Shown here: in pieces, positions 27,039 to 34,852 of the stretch
How the letters are laid out: every line of letters starts with the position of its first letter
Position numbering within the stretch: the first letter of the stretch is position 1
NCBI RefSeq assembly: GCF_020405225.1
Contig: NZ_CP084474.1
Location: 248,001 to 312,000 of the forward strand
DNA length: 64,000 bases
Direction: 5' to 3'
Source: Natrinema sp. DC36
Lineage (GTDB): Archaea; Halobacteriota; Halobacteria; Halobacteriales; Natrialbaceae
Made by a program: the position numbers and the translations under genes
Notes under the pieces: generated by a model
The model's input: the letters and a program-made list of their open reading frames with translations, nothing else
Databases searched by the model: none
What the model was told of the DNA's origin: nothing

Positions 27039-27969
27039 CTGCGATCACCTCGTCGACGACATCGATAATCTCCGCAGCGGTCGAACTGATTCGCTTGAGT
27101 CGGTCGAGGATGACCTCCGACTCTTCGCCCTCCCATGCAGCGAGGTAGAACGCCGACCCACTCGTATCCAGCCCGAAATACCGACCGACGATGTAGCCGA
27201 CGGCTTCCGCCTCGAGTTCGCGTTTCGAGCGTTCGGTTTCGTCGTCGACAGCACCGTGCAAGAGTGCGTGGGCGTACTCGTGGACAGTCGTTACGGCGAG
27301 GTCGGCGCTGTTCTCACGATCGCGGACCTCGATCAGTGGTCGCTGCGCGGGAGAGCGGTACTGACACACGCCGCTAGCATCACCGTGAGACCACTCCGCT
27401 GGAGAAACGACCTCGGCTTCCACGTCAAGCATCGAAGCTCCCTCGAGGAGCGCTGGCACCAGTCCGTCGGCCTCTCCGGTCGCCTCGGTCTCGAGTTCGG
27501 TCAGTGGCTCCCCTTCGGTTTGTGAAATATCGAAGACTGGTGCTGGCCGAAAGCCGACGAGACCTTCCGACCACTCTGCTGGTGACGTCTCGTCGTATTC
27601 GCAGTCACCTTGATCGTGGTACGACGGCGAGTTCTCACACTCGGGGCACTGCTTCGCGATGATCGGTGCCCAGATCCAGATTGCACTCTCGCCTTCTTTC
27701 ACATGCCGGTCGAACTCGTTTTGCCACGTTCGATAGCCAGCGACGTGAGTTGCGTGCGGACACTGCCGAGTGATTAGCAGCGTATTTCGGTAGGAGTAAT
27801 CGTGAAAGCGGCTCTGGACACCGACCCACTCCTGGAATTGCTCACTCGAGACTGCTTTGTCAACCTCGTCGACGAGGTCTTCGACCCAGACTTCCATCGT
27901 ACTGTGCATCTCGTCACGTCTGGTGTCCGAATCATCGAAGGACACCTGCGAACAGTCGCTCGTAGTCAT
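27031..27969 (-). CDS. ArdC-like protein with ImmA/IrrE-type metallopeptidase domain
   Basis: A 312-residue protein. The N-terminal 100 residues resemble the ArdC ssDNA-binding domain (FQEWVGVQSRFHDYSYRNTLLI...GYRTWQNEFDRHVKEGESAIWIWAPI). A zinc-finger-like CPECENSPSYHDQGDC insertion follows. The C-terminal part has a zincin motif HEYAHALLHG with a downstream ELEAEAVGYIVGRYFGLD, as in ImmA/IrrE peptidases. Proteins of this build protect incoming conjugative DNA from restriction (ArdC) or act as regulators. An ATG at 27969 is chosen because the upstream open frame has a low-complexity Arg-rich leader. Its place at the edge of the conjugation-type element supports an anti-restriction role, by inference. 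Confidence 0.8.
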   Translation of the reverse strand: MTTSDCSQVSFDDSDTRRDEMHSTMEVWVEDLVDEVDKAVSSEQFQEWVGVQSRFHDYSYRNTLLITRQCPHATHVAGYRTWQNEFDRHVKEGESAIWIWAPIIAKQCPECENSPSYHDQGDCEYDETSPAEWSEGLVGFRPAPVFDISQTEGEPLTELETEATGEADGLVPALLEGASMLDVEAEVVSPAEWSHGDASGVCQYRSPAQRPLIEVRDRENSADLAVTTVHEYAHALLHGAVDDETERSKRELEAEAVGYIVGRYFGLDTSGSAFYLAAWEGEESEVILDRLKRISSTAAEIIDVVDEVIADE

Positions 27970-28088
27970 CGTTCTTGACGATGGACGCTCCGTTCTGGAA
28001 CGCCCCTCACCCCTTTGGGGGAAGAAAAACACACTCGAGGGACCGCTCGAGCGGCTCCGTTACAAGTGTCTCATCCGGGTTGCGACGA

Positions 28089-29015
28089 TCAGGTTTCGGC
28101 TTCCATCTCGAGTAACTCGTCTCGCCGACTGCGGAGCGTGTTCGGTGATGTTCCTGCGATATCGGCGATCCGTTGTTGCGAGAGACAGAATCCGACTCGC
28201 TGGACAGCGAGATAGAGACAGCCCGCTGCGACGCCACTCGGCCGGCAGCCGATCGTCAGTCTGCGTTCGCGTGCCTTCTGTGCGAGTTCGAGTGCTTGTC
28301 GACGAACCTGATCTGGGACCTCGAGTTCTGTCGCAAGCCGTGGAATCCGATCTGTTGCTGCAATCGGCTGTGTCGGTAACTCGAGTTCGACGTTCATCGC
28401 GGTGTAGGCGTTGGTGAGTCTCTGCTGATCACAACATGCACAGGCTGCGACTTCGGCCCGTGATCGTCCAAGTCCGTTACACCGAGTGGTTGCGTAGACG
28501 CTGGCTGCAGCCACCGCCTCGAGCGATCGTCCGCGACAGAGCTGTGCAGACTGTGCAGTTCGAAACAGCGAACACGCCTGATCCCGGATACTCTGTGCGA
28601 GGCCGAGACTTGTGACGATCCGCCGGATTTCACCGAGTCCATAGGCGAGGTTCCGTTCGGCTTTCGACTGCCACTGGGCACGGGACTGTTCGCGACGCAG
28701 CCGGTTCAATTGTCGGAGCTTCGTGTTCGAGAGGGCGTTTCCATGTCCGTCTTGCTTGTACCCGATCTCGGTGGAGAGGCCTCGGTCGTGGCGTGTCGGT
28801 GTCAGCGGGGCACCGGTCCGTCTCTTGGATCCCTGCTCGTCATGTCGACCCCAGTCCGGTCCTTGGTCTAGTTTGGTGTCCTCGAGGATACGTCCACAGT
28901 CCTCACAGACCGTCTCGTGGTCAATCGTTCGAACGCTGCCGCCACAGTCTCGACAGTTAGTTGTAGTCGTCTGAACTCCTTCGCCAAACGTCGTGTAGAT
29001 GTCTCTCGTTGCCAT
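28089..29015 (-). CDS. Transcription initiation factor TFB (TFIIB-like)
   Basis: A 308-residue TFB with an N-terminal zinc ribbon (CRDCGG...CEDCGR, residues about 20-40), a B-reader/linker region (TGAPLTPTRHDRGLSTEIGYK) and two cyclin-like repeats (EIRRIVTSLGLAQSIRDQA...SLEAVAAASVYATTRCNGLGR; VRRQALELAQKARERRLTIGCRPSGVAAGCLYLAVQ). The C-terminal repeat ends with a helix-turn-helix-like QQRIADIAGTSPNTLRSRRDEL. Haloarchaea carry many TFB copies, often on plasmids, which select promoter subsets together with TBP variants. A TATA-like TTTATC lies about 40 bp upstream of ATG 29015. The chromosomal or plasmid-specific role is not known. Confidence 0.92.
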   Translation of the reverse strand: MATRDIYTTFGEGVQTTTTNCRDCGGSVRTIDHETVCEDCGRILEDTKLDQGPDWGRHDEQGSKRRTGAPLTPTRHDRGLSTEIGYKQDGHGNALSNTKLRQLNRLRREQSRAQWQSKAERNLAYGLGEIRRIVTSLGLAQSIRDQACSLFRTAQSAQLCRGRSLEAVAAASVYATTRCNGLGRSRAEVAACACCDQQRLTNAYTAMNVELELPTQPIAATDRIPRLATELEVPDQVRRQALELAQKARERRLTIGCRPSGVAAGCLYLAVQRVGFCLSQQRIADIAGTSPNTLRSRRDELLEMEAET

Positions 29016-29225
29016 CAGTAACTCCGAAGAGGACAACTGATCAGCCCCTTCACCGCTACTGGGGCGATAAACAGCGCCAGTCGATCAGATAGATCCCTCT
29101 CACATCGAAGTTAGAGCGGCTTGCTTGAGCTCAAAGCTTAGTAAAAAGTTCTGAGATGTTGATCGGAAGCAAACTCGCTAACGTTGAGTCGGCGAATTGT
29201 GCCTCGACAGTGGTCTTCGCGATTT

Positions 29226-29672
29226 TCATTCCCAAAACGCTTCGATTCGATTGTCTAAGTCGCCGAGTACATCCGAGAGTATATCTCGCCAGTCTTCCGC
29301 GTACTCGACATCGTTCCCAGGTGTCGCTGCATCTGGAGGTGGATGAAAATGTGAGCGGGTATTGTGATCGTTTGGATGGCGGTCCCACCGACATTCCCAG
29401 TGGTCTCCAGTGTCGTATTGTTCAGAGTAGTGGATGTTGAAATCGTCTGTCTCATACCATCGGACCTGAAGATACGCACGCTCGATAGCAGTTGGAAAGT
29501 ACCCCATGTCGTATTCTGCGATGACTGAACTGGGTGCGTACTCCGGCTGAAAGACAGTCTCTGCAAAGCGGTTGGTTCGTTCAAGACGTTGTCCGATTTG
29601 TTCGAGAATGTCGGTATCGATGCCACCGACCTCTGGGGCAGTATCGTCGCCAGCTGGCCGGCGTTTAGGCAT
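29226..29672 (-). CDS. TumE-like toxin candidate
   Basis: A 148-residue protein with the central block RAYLQVRWYETDDFNIHYSE followed by WECRWDRHPNDHN and HFHPPPDA. This HY...R-W-D-x-HPN...HFHPP arrangement resembles the RYDNAPHHP...PHHKH core of TumE (DUF6516) toxins. The comparison is from memory and should be treated as an inference. The ATG at 29672 overlaps the stop of the upstream DUF7342-type gene by 8 bp, typical of a toxin-antitoxin pair. Between 29016 and 29225 no gene is seen. Confidence 0.6.
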   Translation of the reverse strand: MPKRRPAGDDTAPEVGGIDTDILEQIGQRLERTNRFAETVFQPEYAPSSVIAEYDMGYFPTAIERAYLQVRWYETDDFNIHYSEQYDTGDHWECRWDRHPNDHNTRSHFHPPPDAATPGNDVEYAEDWRDILSDVLGDLDNRIEAFWE

Positions 29673-30231
29673 CGACTTTGGCACCGCCACTCGAGGGATG
29701 GCCGTTCTGACGCGCTATATCTAACAGCTCTGCACGTTGTTTGAGCGTTTTCCACTCACTCAGTGCTTCCCACACCTCTTCGACCGACGCTTCCTCAGTA
29801 CTATCCATGAGAGACACATCTTCCGGACTGTCAGCATCGAACTGGGCACGATACTCCCCAATTCGTTTTATCGTCTCTTTGAGCTCTTTGACGATCTCTG
29901 CCTCAGAATATTCGTCTCGGATTTGCTCAACTCTGCGCCACTGGAGATACGATTCGTTGCGTTCGTATCTCACAGGTCGTCCCGAGATCTCACGTGTCAT
30001 TCCCATCGAACTGAACCATTCCAGATAGTCCCTTGCAGTCTCAGTATCGCAGTCTGCTTTCTCTGCGATTTTGGACACTTTCGTCGGAGTCCGTAGCTGT
30101 AAAATAACACTGAGCAATCGTTCTCGCGTTGGGCCTCCCTTCAAGACCTCCTCAGGTGAGTCCCATTCGGTAAAGTCAGGCGGACTCTCAGCTGAATCGC
30201 GAATGTCATCGGGAGTATCAGTTAAGTCCAT
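29665..30231 (-). CDS. DUF7342-type winged-helix protein (antitoxin/regulator candidate)
   Basis: A 188-residue protein. The winged-helix core reads LLSVILQLRTPTKVSKIAEKADCDTETARDYLEWFSSMGM and then RPVRYERNESYLQWRRVEQI. The C-terminal half is helical (EIVKELKETIKRIGEYRAQF, ALSEWKTLKQRAELLDIA). This is the haloarchaeal DUF7342 layout. It is translationally coupled to the TumE-like gene downstream, so it may be the antitoxin and autoregulator. A paralogue without such a partner is at 31613. Confidence 0.7.
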   Translation of the reverse strand: MDLTDTPDDIRDSAESPPDFTEWDSPEEVLKGGPTRERLLSVILQLRTPTKVSKIAEKADCDTETARDYLEWFSSMGMTREISGRPVRYERNESYLQWRRVEQIRDEYSEAEIVKELKETIKRIGEYRAQFDADSPEDVSLMDSTEEASVEEVWEALSEWKTLKQRAELLDIARQNGHPSSGGAKVDA

Positions 30232-30610
30232 CAGTGCTCACCTACATCCAACTACAATATGATCGGCCATATATCTACCGCAAGCTGAATTATTTCTGTT
30301 CTATTCAGCGAGTCACGTTGTTCTCTGTTCAGAACTATCGACGTATTTTCTTGCTCAGCAGGAATTTCCTGCATGTGTATGGCCGGCCGGAGATCAAAAT
30401 CAGTTGGCATGCTCAACAGCGTATTCGAACGTAGTAGCCGATATCGTCGAGCCGCATCTTAAGCCATGTATCAGCGGTTGATTTGATGAGAGGCCCTGCA
30501 TCGAGAACTCGTCCTTCCGATCGGATTAGTCAATGGCTCGAGAAAAGACAGATCCACGCAACGAGTAGTCGAAAAGCTGGTCACATCGAAGGGGTCTCCA
30601 ATTGACTGGC
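30232..30610. other. Intergenic stretch, no supported gene
   Basis: About 380 bp of AT-richer DNA with no frame that shows domain features. It contains the promoter of the DUF7342-type gene (AT-rich tract 30240-30300). Confidence 0.3.
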
Positions 30611-31051
30611 CTAGACACCATTCTCGCGAAATCGAACTACGTCGACGTCAATTGGAAGCGTCTTGAAGTCGTCATCAGCACCGGCGATGAGTGTCGAATC
30701 CGTCTCGTAGGCGAGTGCAACGCCATGAGCGTCCGCGAACGAGATGTGACCATCCGCCTTCACCTCGGCGGCGGCAAGCCGCCAGTCAGCTCGTTCGATT
30801 TGAATACCCCACCGCTCGAGCGCACGGAGATCGCGATCGGCAGTCCGAAGTGAGTCTGTCGTGGGTTTGTCGTCAATTCCTTCGAAGCGTGCAACGAGAT
30901 ACAGTACTTCACCAGCGTTGGTTTCTGCCAGCAGCCCTTCGTCAGTCCCGTCACGAACGTCCCGAAGATACTCTTCGACGACGCTCCGACCTGGCTCGTC
31001 GTAGAGGTATGCGATGATCGCTTCGGTGTCAAAGACGTACCGGTCGCTCAT
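30611..31051 (-). CDS. PIN-domain ribonuclease (VapC-type toxin)
   Basis: A 146-residue PIN domain. Acidic positions match the family: D8 in YVFDTEAIIAYLYDE, E44 in LLAETNAGEVLYL, and a C-terminal D pair in ISFADAHGVALAYETDSTLIAGADDDF. VapC toxins cleave tRNA or rRNA with a metal site built from these acids. The start ATG at 31051 overlaps the stop of the AbrB gene by four bases, the standard vapBC arrangement. Confidence 0.88.
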   Translation of the reverse strand: MSDRYVFDTEAIIAYLYDEPGRSVVEEYLRDVRDGTDEGLLAETNAGEVLYLVARFEGIDDKPTTDSLRTADRDLRALERWGIQIERADWRLAAAEVKADGHISFADAHGVALAYETDSTLIAGADDDFKTLPIDVDVVRFRENGV

Positions 31052-31353
31052 TCATCCTCCGAGTCAGCCGGTCGGAGTCGGTCAGCACGGGTCTCTTCAC
31101 GCCGGCGTTCCTCGTGTTTCAGTTCGCGAACCCGGTCGAGCACGTCGCCACGCTCGCGGTCGGTGTCAGCGTGAATCCCGCCTAACTCTTCGAGTGACGG
31201 GATTGGTTCGACGATGATCCGTTCGTCTTCCTCGTAAATGAACACCTCTCCTGGGGTGTCGATCCCGAACTTCTCTCGGAGCGTCTTCGGGATCGTTGCC
31301 TGTCCCTTCTGCGAGACGCGTACGACCTCTGGGTCCCGAGTACTACTCGACAT
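31048..31353 (-). CDS. AbrB/MazE-family antitoxin
   Basis: A 101-residue protein with an N-terminal SpoVT-AbrB swapped-hairpin domain (VVRVSQKGQATIPKTLREKFGI...GEVFIYEEDERIIVEPI) and an Arg/Glu-rich C-terminal tail that would wrap the PIN toxin. The ATG at 31353 gives MSSSTRDPEVV; a frame extension to 31377 is less likely because it would lie in the repeat-rich operator. Co-transcribed with the PIN gene at 30611. Confidence 0.87.
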   Translation of the reverse strand: MSSSTRDPEVVRVSQKGQATIPKTLREKFGIDTPGEVFIYEEDERIIVEPIPSLEELGGIHADTDRERGDVLDRVRELKHEERRREETRADRLRPADSEDE

Positions 31354-31384
31354 ATTATGTTGTACTACAAGATCCAAGTACTAC
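31340..31384. promoter_or_regulatory. Operator candidate of the vapBC-like operon
   Basis: Three direct copies of GTACTAC occur at 31340-31346, 31362-31368 and 31378-31384, with starts 22 and 16 bp apart, across the start codon and the upstream promoter region of the AbrB gene. AbrB-type antitoxins commonly autorepress, so these are the likely binding sites. Confidence 0.5.
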
Positions 31385-31612
31385 TAACTACCGGTGAGTA
31401 AATCTTCACAGTTCGTTCAACATCCTTACTCGTGGGAATCTGACTCTTCTGGGGTTCCATCTATTCATCAAGAGAAGGAAGACCATCTGATCGTGGACAT
31501 CCGGAAACAGATTCTCGAAGAACGGATCATGGGTTTGGCCAACAGGCAGTGCTGGCTCGAGCGTCTCTTCGTCCTTTCGAAGTCCATGGCTTTAGACTAC
31601 TGCCGACTCTTC

Positions 31613-32125
31613 TCACGAGATCAACTCGAGCTTCCTAACGGAGCTTTGGAGGCTGATGGCAAGCTGAAGCGCTTCCCGTACCTGGATGTTGTATTCCCAT
31701 TCCTCGATAGTCTCGAGACGACCATGTCGATCGCTTGACAACAGATCCTCACGTCCAATACTCCGGCGAAGTTCTTCGAGTGACTCGACGTCGTACGCTG
31801 CTTTCCACGAGTCGATTTCGTCACCGATTTCACGCAATTCGTTGGTGAGTACGTCTACAGACTGTTCTTCAGCGAGGGTGCGGACTTTGCGCAGGAATTG
31901 CGTGATATCGTCTGGCTTGTAGCACGTACCGTCAGCTGTTTCGACGACCTCGAGGTCGCCCTGATCGGCCGTGCGATCGAGATATTTGGCAGCCGTATCT
32001 CTCGAGACATCCGCCTCTTCGGCAATCCAGCCAGCATTTTGTGGCGTCGTTCGAGTCAACGCAACATGCCTGACGCGGTCAGCAGCGTCCATCTCCGCTG
32101 GCCACGAACGTGATTGATCGCTCAT
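31613..32125 (-). CDS. DUF7342-type winged-helix protein, orphan paralogue
   Basis: A 170-residue relative of the gene at 29665: AADRVRHVALTRTTPQNAGWIAEEADVSRDTAAKYLDRTADQGDLEVVE forms the winged helix, and DITQFLRKVRTLAEEQSVDVLTNELREIGDEI the helical part. ATG 32125 is chosen; the upstream frame extension to 32164 is not family-like. No toxin-like gene lies downstream on the same strand (31394-31612 shows none), so this copy appears to lack its partner. Confidence 0.65.
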   Translation of the reverse strand: MSDQSRSWPAEMDAADRVRHVALTRTTPQNAGWIAEEADVSRDTAAKYLDRTADQGDLEVVETADGTCYKPDDITQFLRKVRTLAEEQSVDVLTNELREIGDEIDSWKAAYDVESLEELRRSIGREDLLSSDRHGRLETIEEWEYNIQVREALQLAISLQSSVRKLELIS

Positions 32126-32469
32126 TGGTCCCTGTAGAGTCGCCTTAGACCAATAGTTTGGCATATCTCCGAATTATTTCGTATTCTATCGCTGAGGAAG
32201 TTTTCTGATCGGTTTGAGCACGAAACGGTCACGTCGACACGTTGCATCGAGATCCGGATCTGATGTCTCTGGACGAGATCGTGCCAACTTGTTCACGAGC
32301 TCTGTTCGAAGTTCTTCGCGACCAAGTGTCTCGGTATGCCAACCCACTCGAGCATCGTAGCAATGCTTCGAGAAGACTTCTCCTCGAGGATTCTCTGCGG
32401 TCTACTGTGTGCGTTTGGTGCCCCAGAAATGTGACGATCGGTACTCGGTAGCGAGGCCTTCATGTGTGA
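32126..32469. other. Intergenic stretch, no supported gene
   Basis: About 340 bp. Short open frames exist but none carries a domain or a good start. It may contain eroded gene remains. Confidence 0.3.
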
Positions 32470-32655
32470 GTTCGATCAGACTACTACGAGGCGTGGGAGG
32501 AATACGCCGAGCTGCACGAGGCACACTGTATCGAGTTCGCGGAGGAACTGGCCACTCGAGGCGGGGAAGGAAATCTCGTTCAGGAGCCGGCACTATCCGA
32601 AGAGGGATTCATCGACTTCTTGCGTACCGAAAACAGCAGTTCTGAACCGGAATAA
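32470..32655 (+). pseudogene. C-terminal fragment of an unidentified acidic protein
   Basis: The frame YYEAWEEYAELHEAHCIEFAEELATRG...ALSEEGFIDFLRTENSSSEPE has the acidic haloarchaeal composition of a real gene and a proper stop, but is preceded by a stop codon and has no start, so the N-terminus is lost. The parent family is not recognised. Confidence 0.4.
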
Positions 32656-32658
32656 GGA

Positions 32659-32763
32659 TTAGTCGCGGAGGTGCGCGTTCGATCGCGCCAGCTCCCGGAG
32701 ACGCTCGTTGTCCGGGACATCGTACTGTTCACTGACATCGTGAACAGCTTCTTGAAGAGTCAT
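32659..32763 (-). CDS. Small 34-residue protein
   Basis: ATG 32763 to TAA 32659. The sequence MTLQEAVHDVSEQYDVPDNE followed by RLRELARSNAHLRD has balanced coding composition and helical character. It is convergent with the fragment at 32470. A conserved haloarchaeal small protein is likely, but no role is known. Confidence 0.45.
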   Translation of the reverse strand: MTLQEAVHDVSEQYDVPDNERLRELARSNAHLRD

Positions 32764-32889
32764 GGGTACTGTGAGTGCCTGTGGGATTGCTATAGATAAA
32801 ACTTCCCAGCTCAACCTCGCCCTCTATGACTAAATCCGCTTAGTAGTGGCTGAGTAGGAGATAAGACGGAACAATACCGATGTCCAAGG

Positions 32890-32949
32890 TGTCCCGTCCC
32901 CTAGGGGACGGGACAGGTTATACTAGCGGTGCTAGAACTAGGATCCTAG
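32890..32949. repeat. Palindrome cluster with five CTAG sites
   Basis: A perfect 26-bp palindrome (arms TGTCCCGTCCCC, 32890-32915, centre TA) is followed at once by CTAGC-GGT-GCTAG (32923-32935) and CTAGGATCCTAG (32938-32949). CTAG occurs five times in 49 bp (32901, 32923, 32932, 32938, 32946). CTAG is usually strongly avoided in haloarchaeal genomes. This may be a replication, transfer or recombination site. Confidence 0.6.
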
Positions 32950-33094
32950 CAAAATCGACTCAAGAAGACCGGTGTTTATCGATCCCGTGAATACACAGAC
33001 GGCGTCGGGAAGTGCAGTTCCTATGCAAGGGGGGGTGGGGACCGTTACGGAGATGGCTATCGAGCGGGTGTGCATGCGCGTCATGCGTGACCCT

Positions 33095-33491
33095 CTATCT
33101 CCCCTCGTAGTCTCGAGTCTGCTCGATCGCGGCGTCGTGTGGCTCTCCCTCGAACGTCTCGCCGGTCACGTGGTGCATCTCGTGTTCATCGTCAGGGCTG
33201 CCATCGGTCGCCTCGACGCTGGTCCGCCCGAGGAAGTCAGTCGGCCTTCCGGAGCGTGCAGAGGTGAGCGCACGGCCCGTCGTGGTACTCCCAGCCCTTG
33301 CAGTCACACCGACCGATATACTCGCCGTTCTCGATCCCGAGCGCGCAGTAGTGTACGTCCTCGCCGTCTCTGAGCGTGATCTTGTAGACGAACCAACCGA
33401 ACGGCTCGATCAGCGCCTCGCATGGGTTCGCTCGAGTCCATGACTCGGTGTCGCTGTCACGTTCCTCAAGGAAATCTACAGTCTCCCCATC
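33095..33491 (-). pseudogene. SWIM zinc-finger protein gene, frame-disrupted
   Basis: Reading from 33491: DGETVDFLEERDSDTESWTR, then FGWFVYKITLRDGEDVHYCALG, and the SWIM motif CDCKGWEYHDGPCAHLC, ending at a TGA at 33237. The natural continuation DFLGRTSVEATDGSPDDEHEMHH lies in another frame down to 33095. There is no start codon in the first frame; an extra G in GGGG 33485-33488 would give an ATG-GGG-GAG start overlapping the upstream zinc-ribbon gene. Two single-base lesions, or sequencing errors, are implied. SWIM domains bind DNA or proteins and are frequent in haloarchaeal mobile elements. Confidence 0.6.
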
Positions 33492-33634
33492 AGTGGATTT
33501 TGGGAAAGCGCTCCTCGGCTGCGTGACACCTCCAGTAGATCGTGTGGTCCGTTCTCACAAACGCGACGGGGGAGGCCTACGGCCGAGGTCTCGGTGATCA
33601 TCCGACCACCGCAATGCGGGCAGTACCGGGTCAT
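33476..33634 (-). CDS. Small zinc-ribbon protein
   Basis: A 52-residue protein with CPHCGGRMITETSAVGLPRR and a third Cys in VCENGPHD, giving a CxxC...C(x)nH rubredoxin-like knuckle. The ATG at 33634 gives MTRYCPHCGG. It overlaps the start region of the SWIM gene. The stretch 33635-33947 between it and the OB-fold gene holds no gene; it contains a GCTGCGCGCGCAGC palindrome near 33797. Confidence 0.55.
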   Translation of the reverse strand: MTRYCPHCGGRMITETSAVGLPRRVCENGPHDLLEVSRSRGALSQNPLMGRL

Positions 33635-33947
33635 GCTCTGATCCCTCCTCCGTACTTCGATTGACCATGACCGAGGTTTACAGTTGCCCGCCCGGCGAGT
33701 CCACGACAACTTCCCCGCTATTTCCGGAGTTCTACACTGCAAGGTACGGAATGATCTGCTAGGACAGTATTTGCCTGACCTCTCTGAGGTTGTGGCTGCG
33801 CGCGCAGCGACGGTCTCGTGAGCGGAGCGAACGAGAACTGGAAAGACGAACGTAGTGAGTCTTCCCGACCGAGCACGGAGCGGAGGGTGGGGAGGAGGGG
33901 TCTGGGTCGGTCTGGCACGTCGCAAAAAAGAAGGCCGCGTTAGCCAG

Positions 33948-34844
33948 CTACTCCCACCATCGACCGCGTTCAGGGAAATGTAGGGTCGACCATCCGGTGA
34001 CGGCCAAGGAGACTCGTCCTTCGTACCAGTTCCGTGCAGCCCCATGAATGCGCACTCGTCCGCCTTCGTCGATCCATGGCGCTCCTGATTTCTCCCAGAT
34101 CGTCACTCGAGTCTGGCCACTGTCGTCTGCGATGAGCCCGACTTGAGCGATGCTTGGATGCGATGGATCCCAGAGTGTCTCGACACGCCCCTCGATGCTC
34201 ACCTTATGTCGGCTCACATCTTCGAGTTTCCCGATCGGCACGATCTGTCCGGGCGCTGTCTGCAACTCCTCGAATACACTGACAACCGCACTCGTGAGAT
34301 CCTGCCCGTCAACGACCACCTCGGCCAGTCGCCGACTGATCGCTGCTCGAGACCATCCATCGAGCTTTTCGGCCAACCGCATCGACTGTTCGTTCACGGC
34401 CGCCAGTTCGGATCGTGTGAGGTCCGTCCGCGGATCCGGCCGCTCTGGATCCGCCATTGGCTCCACGCTCGCTGCTTGCTTCTGGAACCGTTCACGCCGC
34501 TCCGCACTCCGTCGTGAAGCGATGTTTCGCGCTCGTTTCGCTCGTCCCTGCTGTTGTCCGAACTCGGCCTGTGTACTGATCCGCTCGAGTTCTGCTTCTC
34601 GAGCTTGAATCTTCTCCTCCTGCTCGAGGGTCGCACCGTGAATCCGGTCATCGTTTGTATTGACGATGCCATCCGGGTGGTTCGCATCCACCTTTGCTTG
34701 GACCTCTTGCTCGACCGTTGCCTCGAATGCCGGCGCCTCGTCGACGACCGGGAAGCTGTTTTCATCGACTTCCTGCTCGTCCGCCTGTTTGAGTGCCTGT
34801 TCATCGACCGTAACGACCTTGCTACTCGAGTTGTTACTAGACAT
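33948..34844 (-). CDS. OB-fold DNA-binding protein
   Basis: A 298-residue protein. Residues 1-150 are charged and helical, with a coiled-coil-like stretch (LEQEEKIQAREAELERIS, RAKRARNIASRRSAERRERFQ). The C-terminal third is an OB-fold of the RPA type: VPIGKLEDVSRHKVSIEGRVETLWDPSHPSIAQVGLIADDSGQTRVTIWEKSG...VRIHGAARNWYEGRVSLAVTGWSTLHFPERG. Such proteins bind single-stranded DNA and often belong to haloarchaeal plasmids or proviruses. It lies next to a long noncoding region with a large inverted repeat, consistent with a replication or transfer role. Confidence 0.8.
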   Translation of the reverse strand: MSSNNSSSKVVTVDEQALKQADEQEVDENSFPVVDEAPAFEATVEQEVQAKVDANHPDGIVNTNDDRIHGATLEQEEKIQAREAELERISTQAEFGQQQGRAKRARNIASRRSAERRERFQKQAASVEPMADPERPDPRTDLTRSELAAVNEQSMRLAEKLDGWSRAAISRRLAEVVVDGQDLTSAVVSVFEELQTAPGQIVPIGKLEDVSRHKVSIEGRVETLWDPSHPSIAQVGLIADDSGQTRVTIWEKSGAPWIDEGGRVRIHGAARNWYEGRVSLAVTGWSTLHFPERGRWWE

Positions 34845-34852
34845 TGGAACAC

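Noticed and set aside
31394..31738. Plus-strand frame antisense to the orphan DUF7342-type gene as its partner toxin
   Set aside because: It overlaps the 3' end of the DUF7342-type gene on the opposite strand and shows no TumE-like motif.
33635..34045. Upstream extension of the 52-residue zinc-ribbon protein
   Set aside because: The extension is Arg/Ser/Pro-rich, overlaps the OB-fold gene end and lacks the zinc-ribbon family start; ATG 33634 begins exactly at the motif.
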